From NCBI RefSeq assembly GCF_004299785.2, contig NZ_CP036246.2, positions 310,001-374,000 of the forward strand: DNA of 64,000 bases. Direction: 5' to 3'. Positions within the stretch are counted from its first letter, which is position 1. The number at the start of each line of letters is the position of its first letter. Below are positions 37,225 to 46,541 of the stretch, in pieces. Below the pieces are notes generated by a model that ran no database searches, was not told the DNA's origin, and worked only from the letters and a program-made list of their open reading frames with translations. The stretch comes from Arcobacter porcinus. GTDB lineage: Bacteria; Campylobacterota; Campylobacteria; Campylobacterales; Arcobacteraceae. The position numbers were made by a program, and so were the translations under genes.

Positions 37225-37603
37225 TTTTATAAGTTTTATACTATTTTCTCCACTATTTTCTATAAATGTTTTAGTAACAAAAGAAGCGATAAAACTTGAA
37301 GAGAAGATAAATATATCAAAACTTGAAGAGCAAGATGTAAATAGTGTTGCTAGAAGCTGTAAGCCACTTAAAAAAGATGATATTTTAAATAGTGAATATA
37401 TAGCAAATCATCATATAAACAAAGGAACTATTCTTTGCGAAAAGAGTGTTAAACTCTTTGATGATCATACAATAGTTTTTAATTTTGGTGGATTAAAAGT
37501 TGTGAAAAAAGGCAAAATAATATATGAAAATGATGAGTTTATAAGATTTAAGAACCTTGATGGAGAAGTTGAAAAGATTTATAAAGATGGAAGAATAAGA
37601 TGA
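37208..37603 (+). CDS. Small secreted protein, possibly FlgA-like
   Basis: A protein of about 131 residues with a signal peptide (LRLSFISFILFSPLFS) and a C-terminal beta-rich domain. The middle (CKPLKKDDILNSEYI, then HINKGTILCEKSVK) recalls the SAF-like fold of FlgA, the P-ring chaperone, but I see no firm signature. I chose the TTG at 37208 with GGAGGA 7 nt upstream. The ATG at 37202 would sit only 2 nt from that site, and a GTG at 37184 would give a longer reading. It overlaps the flgN-like gene; its stop overlaps flhF (ATGA). Confidence 0.6.
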   Translation: MILRLSFISFILFSPLFSINVLVTKEAIKLEEKINISKLEEQDVNSVARSCKPLKKDDILNSEYIANHHINKGTILCEKSVKLFDDHTIVFNFGGLKVVKKGKIIYENDEFIRFKNLDGEVEKIYKDGRIR

Positions 37604-38754
37604 AAAAATACTCATTTCTAGGAGAAACTCCTGCAGAAGCATTAAGAGAAGCTCAAAAACAGTGTGGAGAAGATGCTATTGTAATTTCTACAAAAAAAGT
37701 TGCTGGGAAAACTGCTTATGATAAAGGAATGTATGAAGTTGTTGTAATGGTTGAAGATGATGAACTTGCTAAAAATAAAGAGTTTACAAAAGTAGCAATA
37801 ACAAAAGCAAGTAGTGAAGATAAAAATCCAATTGTAGCGCAAGTATATGACTATAAAGAAGAGATTTTAAAGATGCAATCTTTATTAGAACAAGTACAAA
37901 AAACTCTTTGGAATCCAAAAAGTCAACTATTTGATTTAACAATACCACCTGAATTTATTGATATATATACAATTTTTGAGAAAAATGAATTTGATAGCGA
38001 AATGACATATTCAATTATGAAAAAAACTATTAAAGAGTTACCAGTTTCATTAAAGGTAAATTACAAAAAAGTAAATGACTTTTTCAGGCTAATTTTAAGA
38101 AAGGTAATTCCTATAAAAATGGAAATTCCTTTAAGAAAAGAGCAAAGAAAAATTATTATGATGGTTGGTCCAACAGGAGTTGGAAAAACTACAACAATTT
38201 CTAAATTAGCTGCTAGATTTGCTTATAAAATGGAACAAAATTATAAAGTTGGAATTATAACTTTAGATACATTTAGAGTTGGAGCAATCGAACAATTACA
38301 AGCTTATACAAATATTATGAGAATACCGTTTGAAGTTGTAAAAAGGCCAGAAGATTTAAGTGAAGCTTTATTTAGATTAAAAAATTGTAGCTATATTTTT
38401 ATAGATACAGCAGGTTCAAGTCAATATGATATAGATAAAATAGAACTTGTAAATGAGTATAGAAAACAAGTAAATGATCTTCCTATTGAAAAAACTCTTG
38501 TTCTTCCTTCAAATGTAAAAAGTAGTGATTTACTAGAAATATATAAAAATTACTCTATTTTAGATATTGATAATCTAATATTTACAAAATTAGATGAAAC
38601 TAGAAGTTTTGGAAATATTATAACTTTTGCACACAAAACAAAAAAACCTATAACATACTTTTCAATAGGTCAAAATGTTCCAGATGATTTAATAGCAGCA
38701 GATGCATCATTTTTAATAGATTGTTTTATGAATCAATCTATTAATAGGAGTTAA
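37600..38754 (+). CDS. flhF: Flagellar GTPase FlhF
   Basis: SRP-type GTPase that sets flagellar position and number. The 384 residues have a B domain with SFLGETPAEALREAQKQCGE at the start, an N domain, and the G domain with GPTGVGKTTTISKLA (about 189-203), DTFRVGAIEQL and FTKLDETRSFG. It is followed 2 nt later by its partner flhG. The ATG overlaps the preceding stop by 4 nt. Confidence 0.95.
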   Translation: MKKYSFLGETPAEALREAQKQCGEDAIVISTKKVAGKTAYDKGMYEVVVMVEDDELAKNKEFTKVAITKASSEDKNPIVAQVYDYKEEILKMQSLLEQVQKTLWNPKSQLFDLTIPPEFIDIYTIFEKNEFDSEMTYSIMKKTIKELPVSLKVNYKKVNDFFRLILRKVIPIKMEIPLRKEQRKIIMMVGPTGVGKTTTISKLAARFAYKMEQNYKVGIITLDTFRVGAIEQLQAYTNIMRIPFEVVKRPEDLSEALFRLKNCSYIFIDTAGSSQYDIDKIELVNEYRKQVNDLPIEKTLVLPSNVKSSDLLEIYKNYSILDIDNLIFTKLDETRSFGNIITFAHKTKKPITYFSIGQNVPDDLIAADASFLIDCFMNQSINRS

Positions 38755-38756
38755 AA

Positions 38757-39575
38757 ATGCTAGATGAGAAAATTTCACAAGCAAGAGATCTTATTAAGCT
38801 TACAAGAAATATTGATGATGAAATAATTACAAAAACAAAACTTCTTACAATAACTTCAGGAAAAGGTGGAGTGGGAAAAAGTACTTTTAGTGCAAATTTA
38901 GCTTATTTTTATGCTATGAATGGATATAAAACTATTGTATTAGATGCAGATATTGGACTTGCTAATATGCAAGTTTTACTTGATATAAGACCTAGTTCTA
39001 CAATATTTGATTATATAAATGGTAAAAAAAATCTTGATGAGATAATTTTAAATACAGCATATCCTAACCTTTATTTAATAGCTGGTAAAAGTGGTTACCA
39101 ATACAGTAAAACTGGTAGTTTTTTATTTTCAAGATTAGTAAATGAAATTCTTTTAAAAGATGAATTCGATATTTTAATAATTGATACAGGTGCTGGATTA
39201 AATGATTATGTAAAAGAGTTTTTAACTATATCTCCAAATATTGTTGCAATAACATCAACAGATCCAAGTGCTCTTACTGATGTTTACTCATTGCTTAAAC
39301 TTCTTTCACTTGAAAAAGATGAGCTGATGTTGTGTTTTAATCATACAAGAACAAATAGTACAGGAGAAAAGGTAACAGACTCTTTAACTAAACTTGCTAA
39401 AAAAAATAGACTAAAAGAGAATTTTATGATAAAATATATAGGAAGTATTCCAAATAGTATTAGAGTTTCATCTGTTGCTAGAGCTAGAAAACTATTTTTA
39501 AGAGAGTTTCCAAATGATGAAGTTAGCCAAAGATTCATAGAAGTTGGAAAAAATATATTGAGAAATTTAAAATAA
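38757..39575 (+). CDS. flhG: MinD-like ATPase FlhG (YlxH)
   Basis: ParA/MinD-family ATPase that with FlhF limits flagellar number. The 272 residues have the deviant Walker A motif SGKGGVGKSTFSANLA (about 31-46), VLDADIGLANMQVLL and the DTGAGLND segment. The ATG follows AGGAG. In C. jejuni flhF-flhG is followed by a small membrane protein and then fliA; here the membrane protein is present but fliA is not. Confidence 0.94.
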   Translation: MLDEKISQARDLIKLTRNIDDEIITKTKLLTITSGKGGVGKSTFSANLAYFYAMNGYKTIVLDADIGLANMQVLLDIRPSSTIFDYINGKKNLDEIILNTAYPNLYLIAGKSGYQYSKTGSFLFSRLVNEILLKDEFDILIIDTGAGLNDYVKEFLTISPNIVAITSTDPSALTDVYSLLKLLSLEKDELMLCFNHTRTNSTGEKVTDSLTKLAKKNRLKENFMIKYIGSIPNSIRVSSVARARKLFLREFPNDEVSQRFIEVGKNILRNLK

Positions 39576-39585
39576 GGAGACTGTT

Positions 39586-39987
39586 TTGATAGTTGAAAAA
39601 TTTTCACAAAATTTAATAAATAGTGGTATTTTTAAACTTTATGTTGCTATTGGTTTTTGTGCAACTTTAATATTCTTTGTTTTAAATAGTGATATTTTTT
39701 CACCACTTGAGATGGTTTTTGGAGCAGTATTTGTTACAATGATTTTAAAAGGTGCAAGTAATGTAGTTTTTTCATTTATAATGAAACATTTTACTTTGGA
39801 TAGAAGAGTTGATGATTTTAATCAAAAATATAATGAGGAAAAAGTTAGTTTTCTTTTAAATCAATTTAGAAGTGAAGATTATATTGATGAAGAAGATGTA
39901 GAAAATAACTTGAGTGAAGATATTTCACAAGAAGAATTAGCTATAAATAAAGAAATAGAAGTTTCTCAAGAAGAGAAAACTGCATAA
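39586..39987 (+). CDS. Small two-helix membrane protein after flhG
   Basis: A protein of 133 residues with two membrane helices (about 15-33 and 43-62) and an acidic cytoplasmic tail with many Glu and Asp. It starts with TTG, with AAGGAG upstream. It occupies the place of C. jejuni Cj0062c, between flhG and fliA, but fliA is replaced here by fliE. I do not know its function. Confidence 0.72.
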   Translation: MIVEKFSQNLINSGIFKLYVAIGFCATLIFFVLNSDIFSPLEMVFGAVFVTMILKGASNVVFSFIMKHFTLDRRVDDFNQKYNEEKVSFLLNQFRSEDYIDEEDVENNLSEDISQEELAINKEIEVSQEEKTA

Positions 39988-39997
39988 AGGATAAGAG

Positions 39998-40318
39998 ATG
40001 CAAATTGGTTCTATAAACTTTTTAGACTCTTTAGAGCAAATAAAAGGTGATAAAGTACAAAATAGTACACAAAAGATTGATGAGAGTAATTATGCAAATA
40101 AATCATTCAAAGATATGTTAAACAGTGCTGTAAATGATGTAAATGATGCACAAATCACTGGATATAATTCGATGAGAGATATTGCAACTGGAAAAGTAGA
40201 AAATCTTCAAGAAGCTGTTCAAAGAATTGAAGAAGCTGAGCTTAGTTTAAAATTAGGATTAGAAGTTAAAAATAAAGCAATAAATGCTTATAGAGAAATT
40301 ATGAGAATGCAAATTTAG
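39998..40318 (+). CDS. fliE: Flagellar MS ring-rod junction protein FliE
   Basis: FliE joins the MS ring to the rod. The 106 residues contain the SFKDMLNSAVNDVNDAQITG segment (about 35-54) and the C-terminal VQRIEEAELSLKLGLEVKNK with AYREIMRMQI, the conserved end of the family. It is 10 nt after the membrane protein gene and 21 nt before flgC; the flgC-fliE order is reversed relative to enterics. Confidence 0.94.
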   Translation: MQIGSINFLDSLEQIKGDKVQNSTQKIDESNYANKSFKDMLNSAVNDVNDAQITGYNSMRDIATGKVENLQEAVQRIEEAELSLKLGLEVKNKAINAYREIMRMQI

Positions 40319-40339
40319 TGTAAGTTTTAGGAGTTTATT

Positions 40340-40810
40340 ATGGGATTTTTTGATGGATATAATGTAGCAACTTCAGGAATGAGTGCTCAAAGAACTAGAA
40401 TAAATGTAACAAGTGCAAATATTGCAAATGCAAAAACAACACACACAGCAGAAGGTGGACCATACAAAAAGCAAGTTGTACTTTTTGAAGATGTTTTATT
40501 AGCAAATAATAAGAAAAAAACAAATGCAAGTGATATTGAACAAGCAAATTCAAATAGTTCATCAGATTTATCTTTAAGAGCAGTTGGAGTTAAAAAAATT
40601 ATAAAATCTGATGCACCACCTGTTTTAAGATATGATCCAACTCATCCAGATGCAAATGAAAAAGGTTATGTAGCTTATCCAGACATCAATCCAGTTATTG
40701 AAATGGTTGATTTAATCGAAGCTATGAGATCGTATGAGGCAAATGTTACATCTTTTAATACTCATAAAGGAATAGATAACAAAACATTGGATATTTTATC
40801 AGGAAACTAA
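40340..40810 (+). CDS. flgC: Flagellar basal-body rod protein FlgC
   Basis: A proximal rod protein of 156 residues, with the N terminus FFDGYNVATSGMSAQRTRIN and NVTSANIANAKTT and the C-terminal PDINPVIEMVDLIEAMRSYE with ANVTSFN. Length and motifs are diagnostic. It lies with fliE, while flgB is 17 kb upstream, in contrast with the common flgB-flgC-fliE unit. Confidence 0.95.
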   Translation: MGFFDGYNVATSGMSAQRTRINVTSANIANAKTTHTAEGGPYKKQVVLFEDVLLANNKKKTNASDIEQANSNSSSDLSLRAVGVKKIIKSDAPPVLRYDPTHPDANEKGYVAYPDINPVIEMVDLIEAMRSYEANVTSFNTHKGIDNKTLDILSGN

Positions 40811-40815
40811 TCTAA

Positions 40816-42735
40816 ATGGAAACTTTACTAGATATATCAACACAAACACAAGATAAAAGTAGTAAAACAAAAACTATACTTTCAGCTGGAACTGAAAAAA
40901 CAACTCCTAGTTTATTTGATTCTATTCTACAATCGTTTAGTAATAGTGAAGTAGAAAACAACTTAGATAGAAAAGCTGATTCACAAAATATAAAACAAGA
41001 TAGTTCTAAAATTCAAGTAGAACAAGTAAAAAGTGAATTAAAACTAGATGAAAATAATCAAAATATAGTTGAATTAGATTTAGATGATAATATAGATTTA
41101 AAATCTAAAAAAGAGAATATAAATTTAGATGAAAATAGTTTATTAAAAACTGAAGATGAAAAAGAGATTATCTCAAATAATAAAAAATCTGAAACAGATA
41201 ATGCAAAAGAACAAAATAAAAATGGTAATTATAAAAACAAAGGAAATTTCTTAGATAGAATAGTTTTTGAGATAAAAAATAGCTCTTTTGTAGAAGAAAA
41301 TATTGATAATAATTTAGAAGTAAAACAGAGTGATAAAATAGAATTAAACTTAAATAGTAGTGATAAAATAGTAGAAAATATAAAAAGTGATGAGTCAATA
41401 GAGACTGTTATAAAAATAGAAGATAAAGATACTCAGAACAAAGATTTAAATAAGCTTATAAAAGAAAATATTGAAAATAGTAATAATAAAAATTTAAATA
41501 ATATAAAAATAGAAAATATAGATAGTAATTTAGAAAAAATAGAAATACTTGATAATAAAAATCAACTTATAAATGATATAGAAAATAGTGAAAAAATTAA
41601 AGTAGATAAAAAAACAATTGATAATAGTAATTTAGATAAAGAGATATCTCTTATGGATAGATTAATCCAAAAGAATAGTAATAATAGTGAAAATATAATA
41701 AATAAAGAGCTTGTACAAGAAGAAATAGTACCAAATAAAACAGATATTACTAGTTCAAAACAAGATACAAATTTACTTAATAATTTCCAAAAAACAGATT
41801 CAAATAGTGAGCCAAAAAAACAAAGTTTGATGGATAGTTTAATTTCTCAAAGCTTGAATAATAGAGAAGAACTTGAAGTAATTGAAGAAAATCATATTGA
41901 TGAAAATAGTTCTAAAATCAAAACAAATTCATTTTTAAATGAGCAAGAAACAAGAGTGAACAAACAGCTATTATTTAATAAAAATGAAGCAATGAGTATT
42001 TTAGAAAATGCAAAAAGCATTGAAGATATTAAACATAGTGCAACAATTTTGGATTTAGAAGCAAATGAGATGAATATTTCAAAAGAGATAGAAAAAAATA
42101 GTCTTAAATCTCTTATAGTAGAAAAAGAAAACCTTGATAAAAAAGCTATTTTAGATACATTATTAAATGAAAAAAATATTAGAAGTATGGATGTTAGAAA
42201 TTTAATTACAAACTCTATTGAAGCATCAAAAGCACTTATTGATGGTAGTTTAAACTTTAAAGATGATACAACAATAGATTTTACTCATAATATTACAAAT
42301 CAATTTGCAACAAAAATTGTTGCAGCAAAACAACAAGTAAATTCTATGATGTCAGATATAGCAAGACAGATGTATGAAAACTATAAACCACCCGTTACAG
42401 CATTTAGAATGAATATAAATCCTGAAAATTTAGGAACTATTTCTGTATTAATGAAGAGTGATAGGTCAAGTGGACTTACTATTAGTCTTAGTGTATCAAG
42501 CTTAGCAACTTTAGAATTATTAATGGAAAATCAAAATATTTTAAGAAACTCTTTGGCAAAAACTTTCAATGATTCTTCATCTTTTAATTTGGATTTTAAA
42601 CAAGGTGGAGATAGTAATTCTCAAAGTAATAACTCATCAAAAGAGCAAAATAAAAAGAACTATAAAAGTAGTGAAGATATTTTAAAAATACAAGAGACAA
42701 ATAGAGATTTAGAAGATAAAAACGACTATATGTAA
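40816..42735 (+). CDS. fliK: Flagellar hook-length control protein FliK
   Basis: A protein of 639 residues. The first 500 residues are low-complexity, rich in Asn, Asp, Glu, Lys and Ser, as expected of the ruler part. The C-terminal domain (about 505-595) has the FliK pattern TAFRMNINPENLGTISVLMK (about 527-546) and then LELLMENQNILRNSLAKTF. It starts 5 nt after flgC and overlaps fliR by 1 nt. The C-terminal match is good; the N terminus evolves fast, so its exact length is of no diagnostic value. Confidence 0.88.
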   Translation: METLLDISTQTQDKSSKTKTILSAGTEKTTPSLFDSILQSFSNSEVENNLDRKADSQNIKQDSSKIQVEQVKSELKLDENNQNIVELDLDDNIDLKSKKENINLDENSLLKTEDEKEIISNNKKSETDNAKEQNKNGNYKNKGNFLDRIVFEIKNSSFVEENIDNNLEVKQSDKIELNLNSSDKIVENIKSDESIETVIKIEDKDTQNKDLNKLIKENIENSNNKNLNNIKIENIDSNLEKIEILDNKNQLINDIENSEKIKVDKKTIDNSNLDKEISLMDRLIQKNSNNSENIINKELVQEEIVPNKTDITSSKQDTNLLNNFQKTDSNSEPKKQSLMDSLISQSLNNREELEVIEENHIDENSSKIKTNSFLNEQETRVNKQLLFNKNEAMSILENAKSIEDIKHSATILDLEANEMNISKEIEKNSLKSLIVEKENLDKKAILDTLLNEKNIRSMDVRNLITNSIEASKALIDGSLNFKDDTTIDFTHNITNQFATKIVAAKQQVNSMMSDIARQMYENYKPPVTAFRMNINPENLGTISVLMKSDRSSGLTISLSVSSLATLELLMENQNILRNSLAKTFNDSSSFNLDFKQGGDSNSQSNNSSKEQNKKNYKSSEDILKIQETNRDLEDKNDYM

Positions 42736-43484
42736 TGGAAGCATTTTTATCTCTTTTAAATTCAGATGTAGTTCTGAAATTCTCTTTACTTTTTGCTAGA
42801 GTTGCATCTTTTGTAGCTTTTATGCCAGTTTTTGGACATACAGGAATAAGCCCTACAATAAGAGTTGCTTTTGCTTTTTATTTGGTTATTTTTCTTTTTC
42901 CTTTTGTTGGAGATATAAAATATGTAAGTGATGTTCATTTCTTAAAATCAATTTTAGCTGAGATAAGTTTAGGTCTTGTTGCTGCAATGCTTTTTAATGT
43001 AATTTTATCAAGTGTTAGGGTAATTGGAGAACTAATAGAGTATTCAACAGCTTTATCAATGGCAATGATGTTTGATCCAGCAACAGGTTCTCAACAAGGT
43101 TTAATATCAAAACTTCTATATTGGATAGCATTAGTTTTATTTTTTCAATCAGGATTATATGAAACAACATTAGTAATGCTTGCAAAAAGTTTTTCAATGG
43201 TACATTTAGGAGCTTTTGATCTATTTAGTTTTGATGGAATAACAATGGCAATAGGTGAAGTAAATAGAATGTTTGCATTTGCATTTACATTTGCTTTGCC
43301 ACTATTTTTTATAGGATTTATAATGGATGTTTATTATGGATATGGTACAAAATCAATGCCAGCATTTTCACCATTTATAATCACTTTTCAATTAAAAATT
43401 ATATTGATTTTCTCATTCTTGATTTTTGGATTAGAAGTTTTAAATGAATCTCTTGTAAATTATTTTATAAATAGTTTTGAGTAA
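42735..43484 (+). CDS. fliR: Flagellar biosynthesis protein FliR
   Basis: Export-gate membrane protein of 249 residues with about five to six hydrophobic helices. It has the family features LLFARVASFVAFMPVFGH near the start and ALSMAMMFDPATGSQQ. It partners with FlhB, FliP and FliQ; fliP and fliQ are not in the window. The ATG overlaps the fliK stop (TAATG) and flhB follows 9 nt later. Confidence 0.95.
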   Translation: MEAFLSLLNSDVVLKFSLLFARVASFVAFMPVFGHTGISPTIRVAFAFYLVIFLFPFVGDIKYVSDVHFLKSILAEISLGLVAAMLFNVILSSVRVIGELIEYSTALSMAMMFDPATGSQQGLISKLLYWIALVLFFQSGLYETTLVMLAKSFSMVHLGAFDLFSFDGITMAIGEVNRMFAFAFTFALPLFFIGFIMDVYYGYGTKSMPAFSPFIITFQLKIILIFSFLIFGLEVLNESLVNYFINSFE

Positions 43485-43493
43485 GGAATAAAT

Positions 43494-44540
43494 ATGGCTG
43501 ATGATGAAAAAACAGAAGAACCTACATCCAAGAAGCTTGAAGATGCAAAGAATGAAGGAAATGTTGGTAAGAGTGTAGAAGTAGTTGGAGCTGCTGTTTT
43601 AACTTTTGGATCAATATATATACTCTTCTTTTCTGGTTTTACTCTTATGGAGATAAAAAAAGCTATACTATTTATTTATGGTTTTATTGGGCATGAGCTA
43701 AATGGTGCAGCATACTATTCAATAAGTTATACAGTTGTTATGACTTTGATAAAAGCTCTAATGCCACTTTTTATCTTGGTATTTGTAATGGCACTTGCAA
43801 CAAATTGGTTACAATTTGGTTTTGTATCTGTTCCTTTAAAAATTGATATAAAAAAGATTGATCCTATAAAAGGGTTTAAAAATATTTTTAGTATAAAAAA
43901 AGCCATTGAAGCACTTAAATTAACTGCAAAACTTGCTGTTATTGTTATTGTTATGTTTGTTATATTTTCTCTTACTTTTAATGATTATTTAGAAATGATG
44001 GATAAAGAACTTCCAGCAACACTATATACAATGTATGAATTAGTAGTTATATTTATTTTTACAATACTTTTTATAATTATAATTTTTGCAATATTTGATT
44101 TTTACTTTTCAAAGCATTATTATATTAAGTCTTTAAGAATGAGTAAGCAAGATATTAAAGATGAATATAAGAATATGGAAGGAGATCCTTTAGTAAAAGG
44201 AAGAATTAGAAGAATTCAGATGCAAATGGCACAAAAAAGGATGATGAGCAGTGTTCCTGAAGCTGATGTTGTAATAACAAATCCAACTCACTATGCAGTT
44301 GCTTTAAAATATGATAGTTCTGTAAATCAAGCTCCAGTTGTTATTGCAAAAGGTATAGATTTTCTTGCTACAAGAATTAAAGAAGTAGCAAAGGAAAATA
44401 ATATTACAATAGTTGAAAATCCAGCTTTAGCAAGAGCTTTATATGAACAAATAGAATTAGATAGAGAGGTTCCATCAGAGTTCTATAAAGCTATTGCAGA
44501 GATATTTACATATATTTATGAACTTAAGAAAAAAAGGTAA
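43494..44540 (+). CDS. flhB: Flagellar export switch protein FlhB
   Basis: Export-gate substrate-specificity switch of 348 residues. The N terminus (DDEKTEEPTSKKLEDAKNEG) and four membrane helices lead to a cytoplasmic domain with the self-cleaving NPTH motif at about 263-266 (ITNPTHYAVALKYD). This is the expected size for FlhB. It follows fliR and precedes a secreted TPR protein by 3 nt. Confidence 0.97.
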   Translation: MADDEKTEEPTSKKLEDAKNEGNVGKSVEVVGAAVLTFGSIYILFFSGFTLMEIKKAILFIYGFIGHELNGAAYYSISYTVVMTLIKALMPLFILVFVMALATNWLQFGFVSVPLKIDIKKIDPIKGFKNIFSIKKAIEALKLTAKLAVIVIVMFVIFSLTFNDYLEMMDKELPATLYTMYELVVIFIFTILFIIIIFAIFDFYFSKHYYIKSLRMSKQDIKDEYKNMEGDPLVKGRIRRIQMQMAQKRMMSSVPEADVVITNPTHYAVALKYDSSVNQAPVVIAKGIDFLATRIKEVAKENNITIVENPALARALYEQIELDREVPSEFYKAIAEIFTYIYELKKKR

Positions 44541-44543
44541 GCT

Positions 44544-46541
44544 TTGAGAACTATTTTTATTTGTTTAATATTAATCTCTTTTTTAAATGCCCAAACGAAA
44601 GAGTTTTATTATAGTTTTATAGGTTCTGAAGGGAAACAGATACCTGAAAAGACTCAAAAACAGATAATTGAAACTTTGCAAGAGATTGATAGTGTAAGAG
44701 AGCTTTATTATGAAGGTTACCCAAAAGAAGCATTTGAAAAAATAGAGAAAATTAAAAATAGTAATAAATTATCTATCTTAAAATCAGATATCTTGCTTTT
44801 ATATGCAGAATTAACTCTTAAATTTAATACAAAGAAGTTGTTGTTTGAAGTAACAAATGAGCTAGAAAGAGCTGTAAATGAAGGCTCTATAAATCAAGAA
44901 GATTTACTTCAAGCTTATTTACTTTTGGTTGAATTAAAATTATCAATAAATAAAATTGACGAAGCAAAATACTACTCTGAAACTTTAATTAATATTTTTG
45001 AAGGTGAAAAAGCAAAAATTAGAGGTAAAATATCTTTATCAAAAATATATAGATATCAAAAGAATTATAGTTCTTCTATCAAAGTTTTATATGAAGCACT
45101 TGCTTTGACAAGTGATAGAAATGAAGCATCAAATATTGCAAATGAACTTTTTGATGTATATTTATTGGATGGTAGAAAAGAAGAAGCAAAAGATGTTATG
45201 ACTCAGATTCTTTTCCTTACACCATCATTTTATTCAAATGATTTTTTATTAGCAAACAAAAAAGTTGATACTCTTTTAAAATTAAATATAAATGATTTAG
45301 CAATAAAAATATTAAAAGATTTAATTCTTCAATCGAAAAAAGCTGATCTGTCTTCAAAAAGTAAGTTTAAACTTGCAAATATATATATGAATCTTTATAA
45401 AGGTGAAAAAGAGTATTTAATGAATGCTAAAATTCTTTATAAAAATATAATTGATAATTATCCAAATAGTGAACTTCAAAGTGATTCTAAAATGTATTAT
45501 GATGAGATTAGAATGAGACAAAAAGAGATTACTCCTTCTAAAGTTTCTGAAGATTATATAGAAAATGAAGATATGCAAAATAAAGCAATTTTACAAGAGC
45601 TTTTAAATAACTATACAGATTTAAAATATGAAGATATAGTGAGATTAAGAAAAATATATGAAAAAATACCAAGAAAAGTATTAAATAGATTTAATATAGA
45701 AAATACAGAATTTTATATAGATAGCTCTTTTTATGAACTTATAAAACATTATATAAAAGAGAATGAATGTTTAAAATTAAGAGTTCTACTAAAAGATGTA
45801 AAACAAAAAATATTGGAAAATATACTTGAAGAAGATATATTAAAAGATGGTTTGATAAGTTGTATTAAAGAGGAACCAAGTAAAGATAATTATGAACAAT
45901 TAAGAGAGATTTTAAAAGATACTAAAGATGAAAATATATATTTAGTTTTGGAAAATATCGCTTTTGGAATAGAGAATATTGATGATGCTGTTTATTACTC
46001 TTCAAAAATTGCTGGAAGTAAAAATAAAAAACTATTAGAAGAAGAGTTCTTACTTAAATATCAAGTATTAAAACAGAAAAATGATAGTGTACTTTTTGAT
46101 AGATTTTTAAAAGATAGTTTTGCAGACAAAAATATTATTTTAAATAATAGTAACCATCCAATGATTATAGATTTTTATTATGATTTATATATGTATTTTG
46201 TAAAAAATGAAGATGAACCAAATGCTAAACAAACTATAAAAGATTTGGATATGTTTCAGAATAATTTTAAAGTATTTATATACTCTCCTTTAGTTGAATT
46301 TGAATTGTCAAAAATAAATAAAGATGAAAAAGAGTATAAAAAAGCTATTGAAAACTTATTAAATGCTTTAGAAAATACAAGAAATATAAAGAGCTCAGAT
46401 GAGGTAAAAATCTATTATGAGCTTGTAAATCTATATATACAAACAGAAAATAAAGATAAAAAATCTGAATATTTACAAAAATGTAAAGATATTAAAATAG
46501 AAGATAATCTATATAAAACAATGTGTGAGAGTATGAAGTGA
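44544..46541 (+). CDS. Second secreted TPR-repeat protein of the flagellar block
   Basis: A 665-residue helical repeat protein with a signal peptide (MRTIFICLILISFLNA, about 1-16) and then a mature part starting QTKEFYYSF. TPR-like pairs fill the rest, for example ISLSKIYRYQKNYSSSIKVL and NELFDVYLLDGRKEEAKDVM. It is flanked by flhB and fliI; its stop overlaps the fliI start (GTGA). This may be a periplasmic motor scaffold of the PflA kind, but the assignment is by position and repeat type only. Confidence 0.75.
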   Translation: MRTIFICLILISFLNAQTKEFYYSFIGSEGKQIPEKTQKQIIETLQEIDSVRELYYEGYPKEAFEKIEKIKNSNKLSILKSDILLLYAELTLKFNTKKLLFEVTNELERAVNEGSINQEDLLQAYLLLVELKLSINKIDEAKYYSETLINIFEGEKAKIRGKISLSKIYRYQKNYSSSIKVLYEALALTSDRNEASNIANELFDVYLLDGRKEEAKDVMTQILFLTPSFYSNDFLLANKKVDTLLKLNINDLAIKILKDLILQSKKADLSSKSKFKLANIYMNLYKGEKEYLMNAKILYKNIIDNYPNSELQSDSKMYYDEIRMRQKEITPSKVSEDYIENEDMQNKAILQELLNNYTDLKYEDIVRLRKIYEKIPRKVLNRFNIENTEFYIDSSFYELIKHYIKENECLKLRVLLKDVKQKILENILEEDILKDGLISCIKEEPSKDNYEQLREILKDTKDENIYLVLENIAFGIENIDDAVYYSSKIAGSKNKKLLEEEFLLKYQVLKQKNDSVLFDRFLKDSFADKNIILNNSNHPMIIDFYYDLYMYFVKNEDEPNAKQTIKDLDMFQNNFKVFIYSPLVEFELSKINKDEKEYKKAIENLLNALENTRNIKSSDEVKIYYELVNLYIQTENKDKKSEYLQKCKDIKIEDNLYKTMCESMK

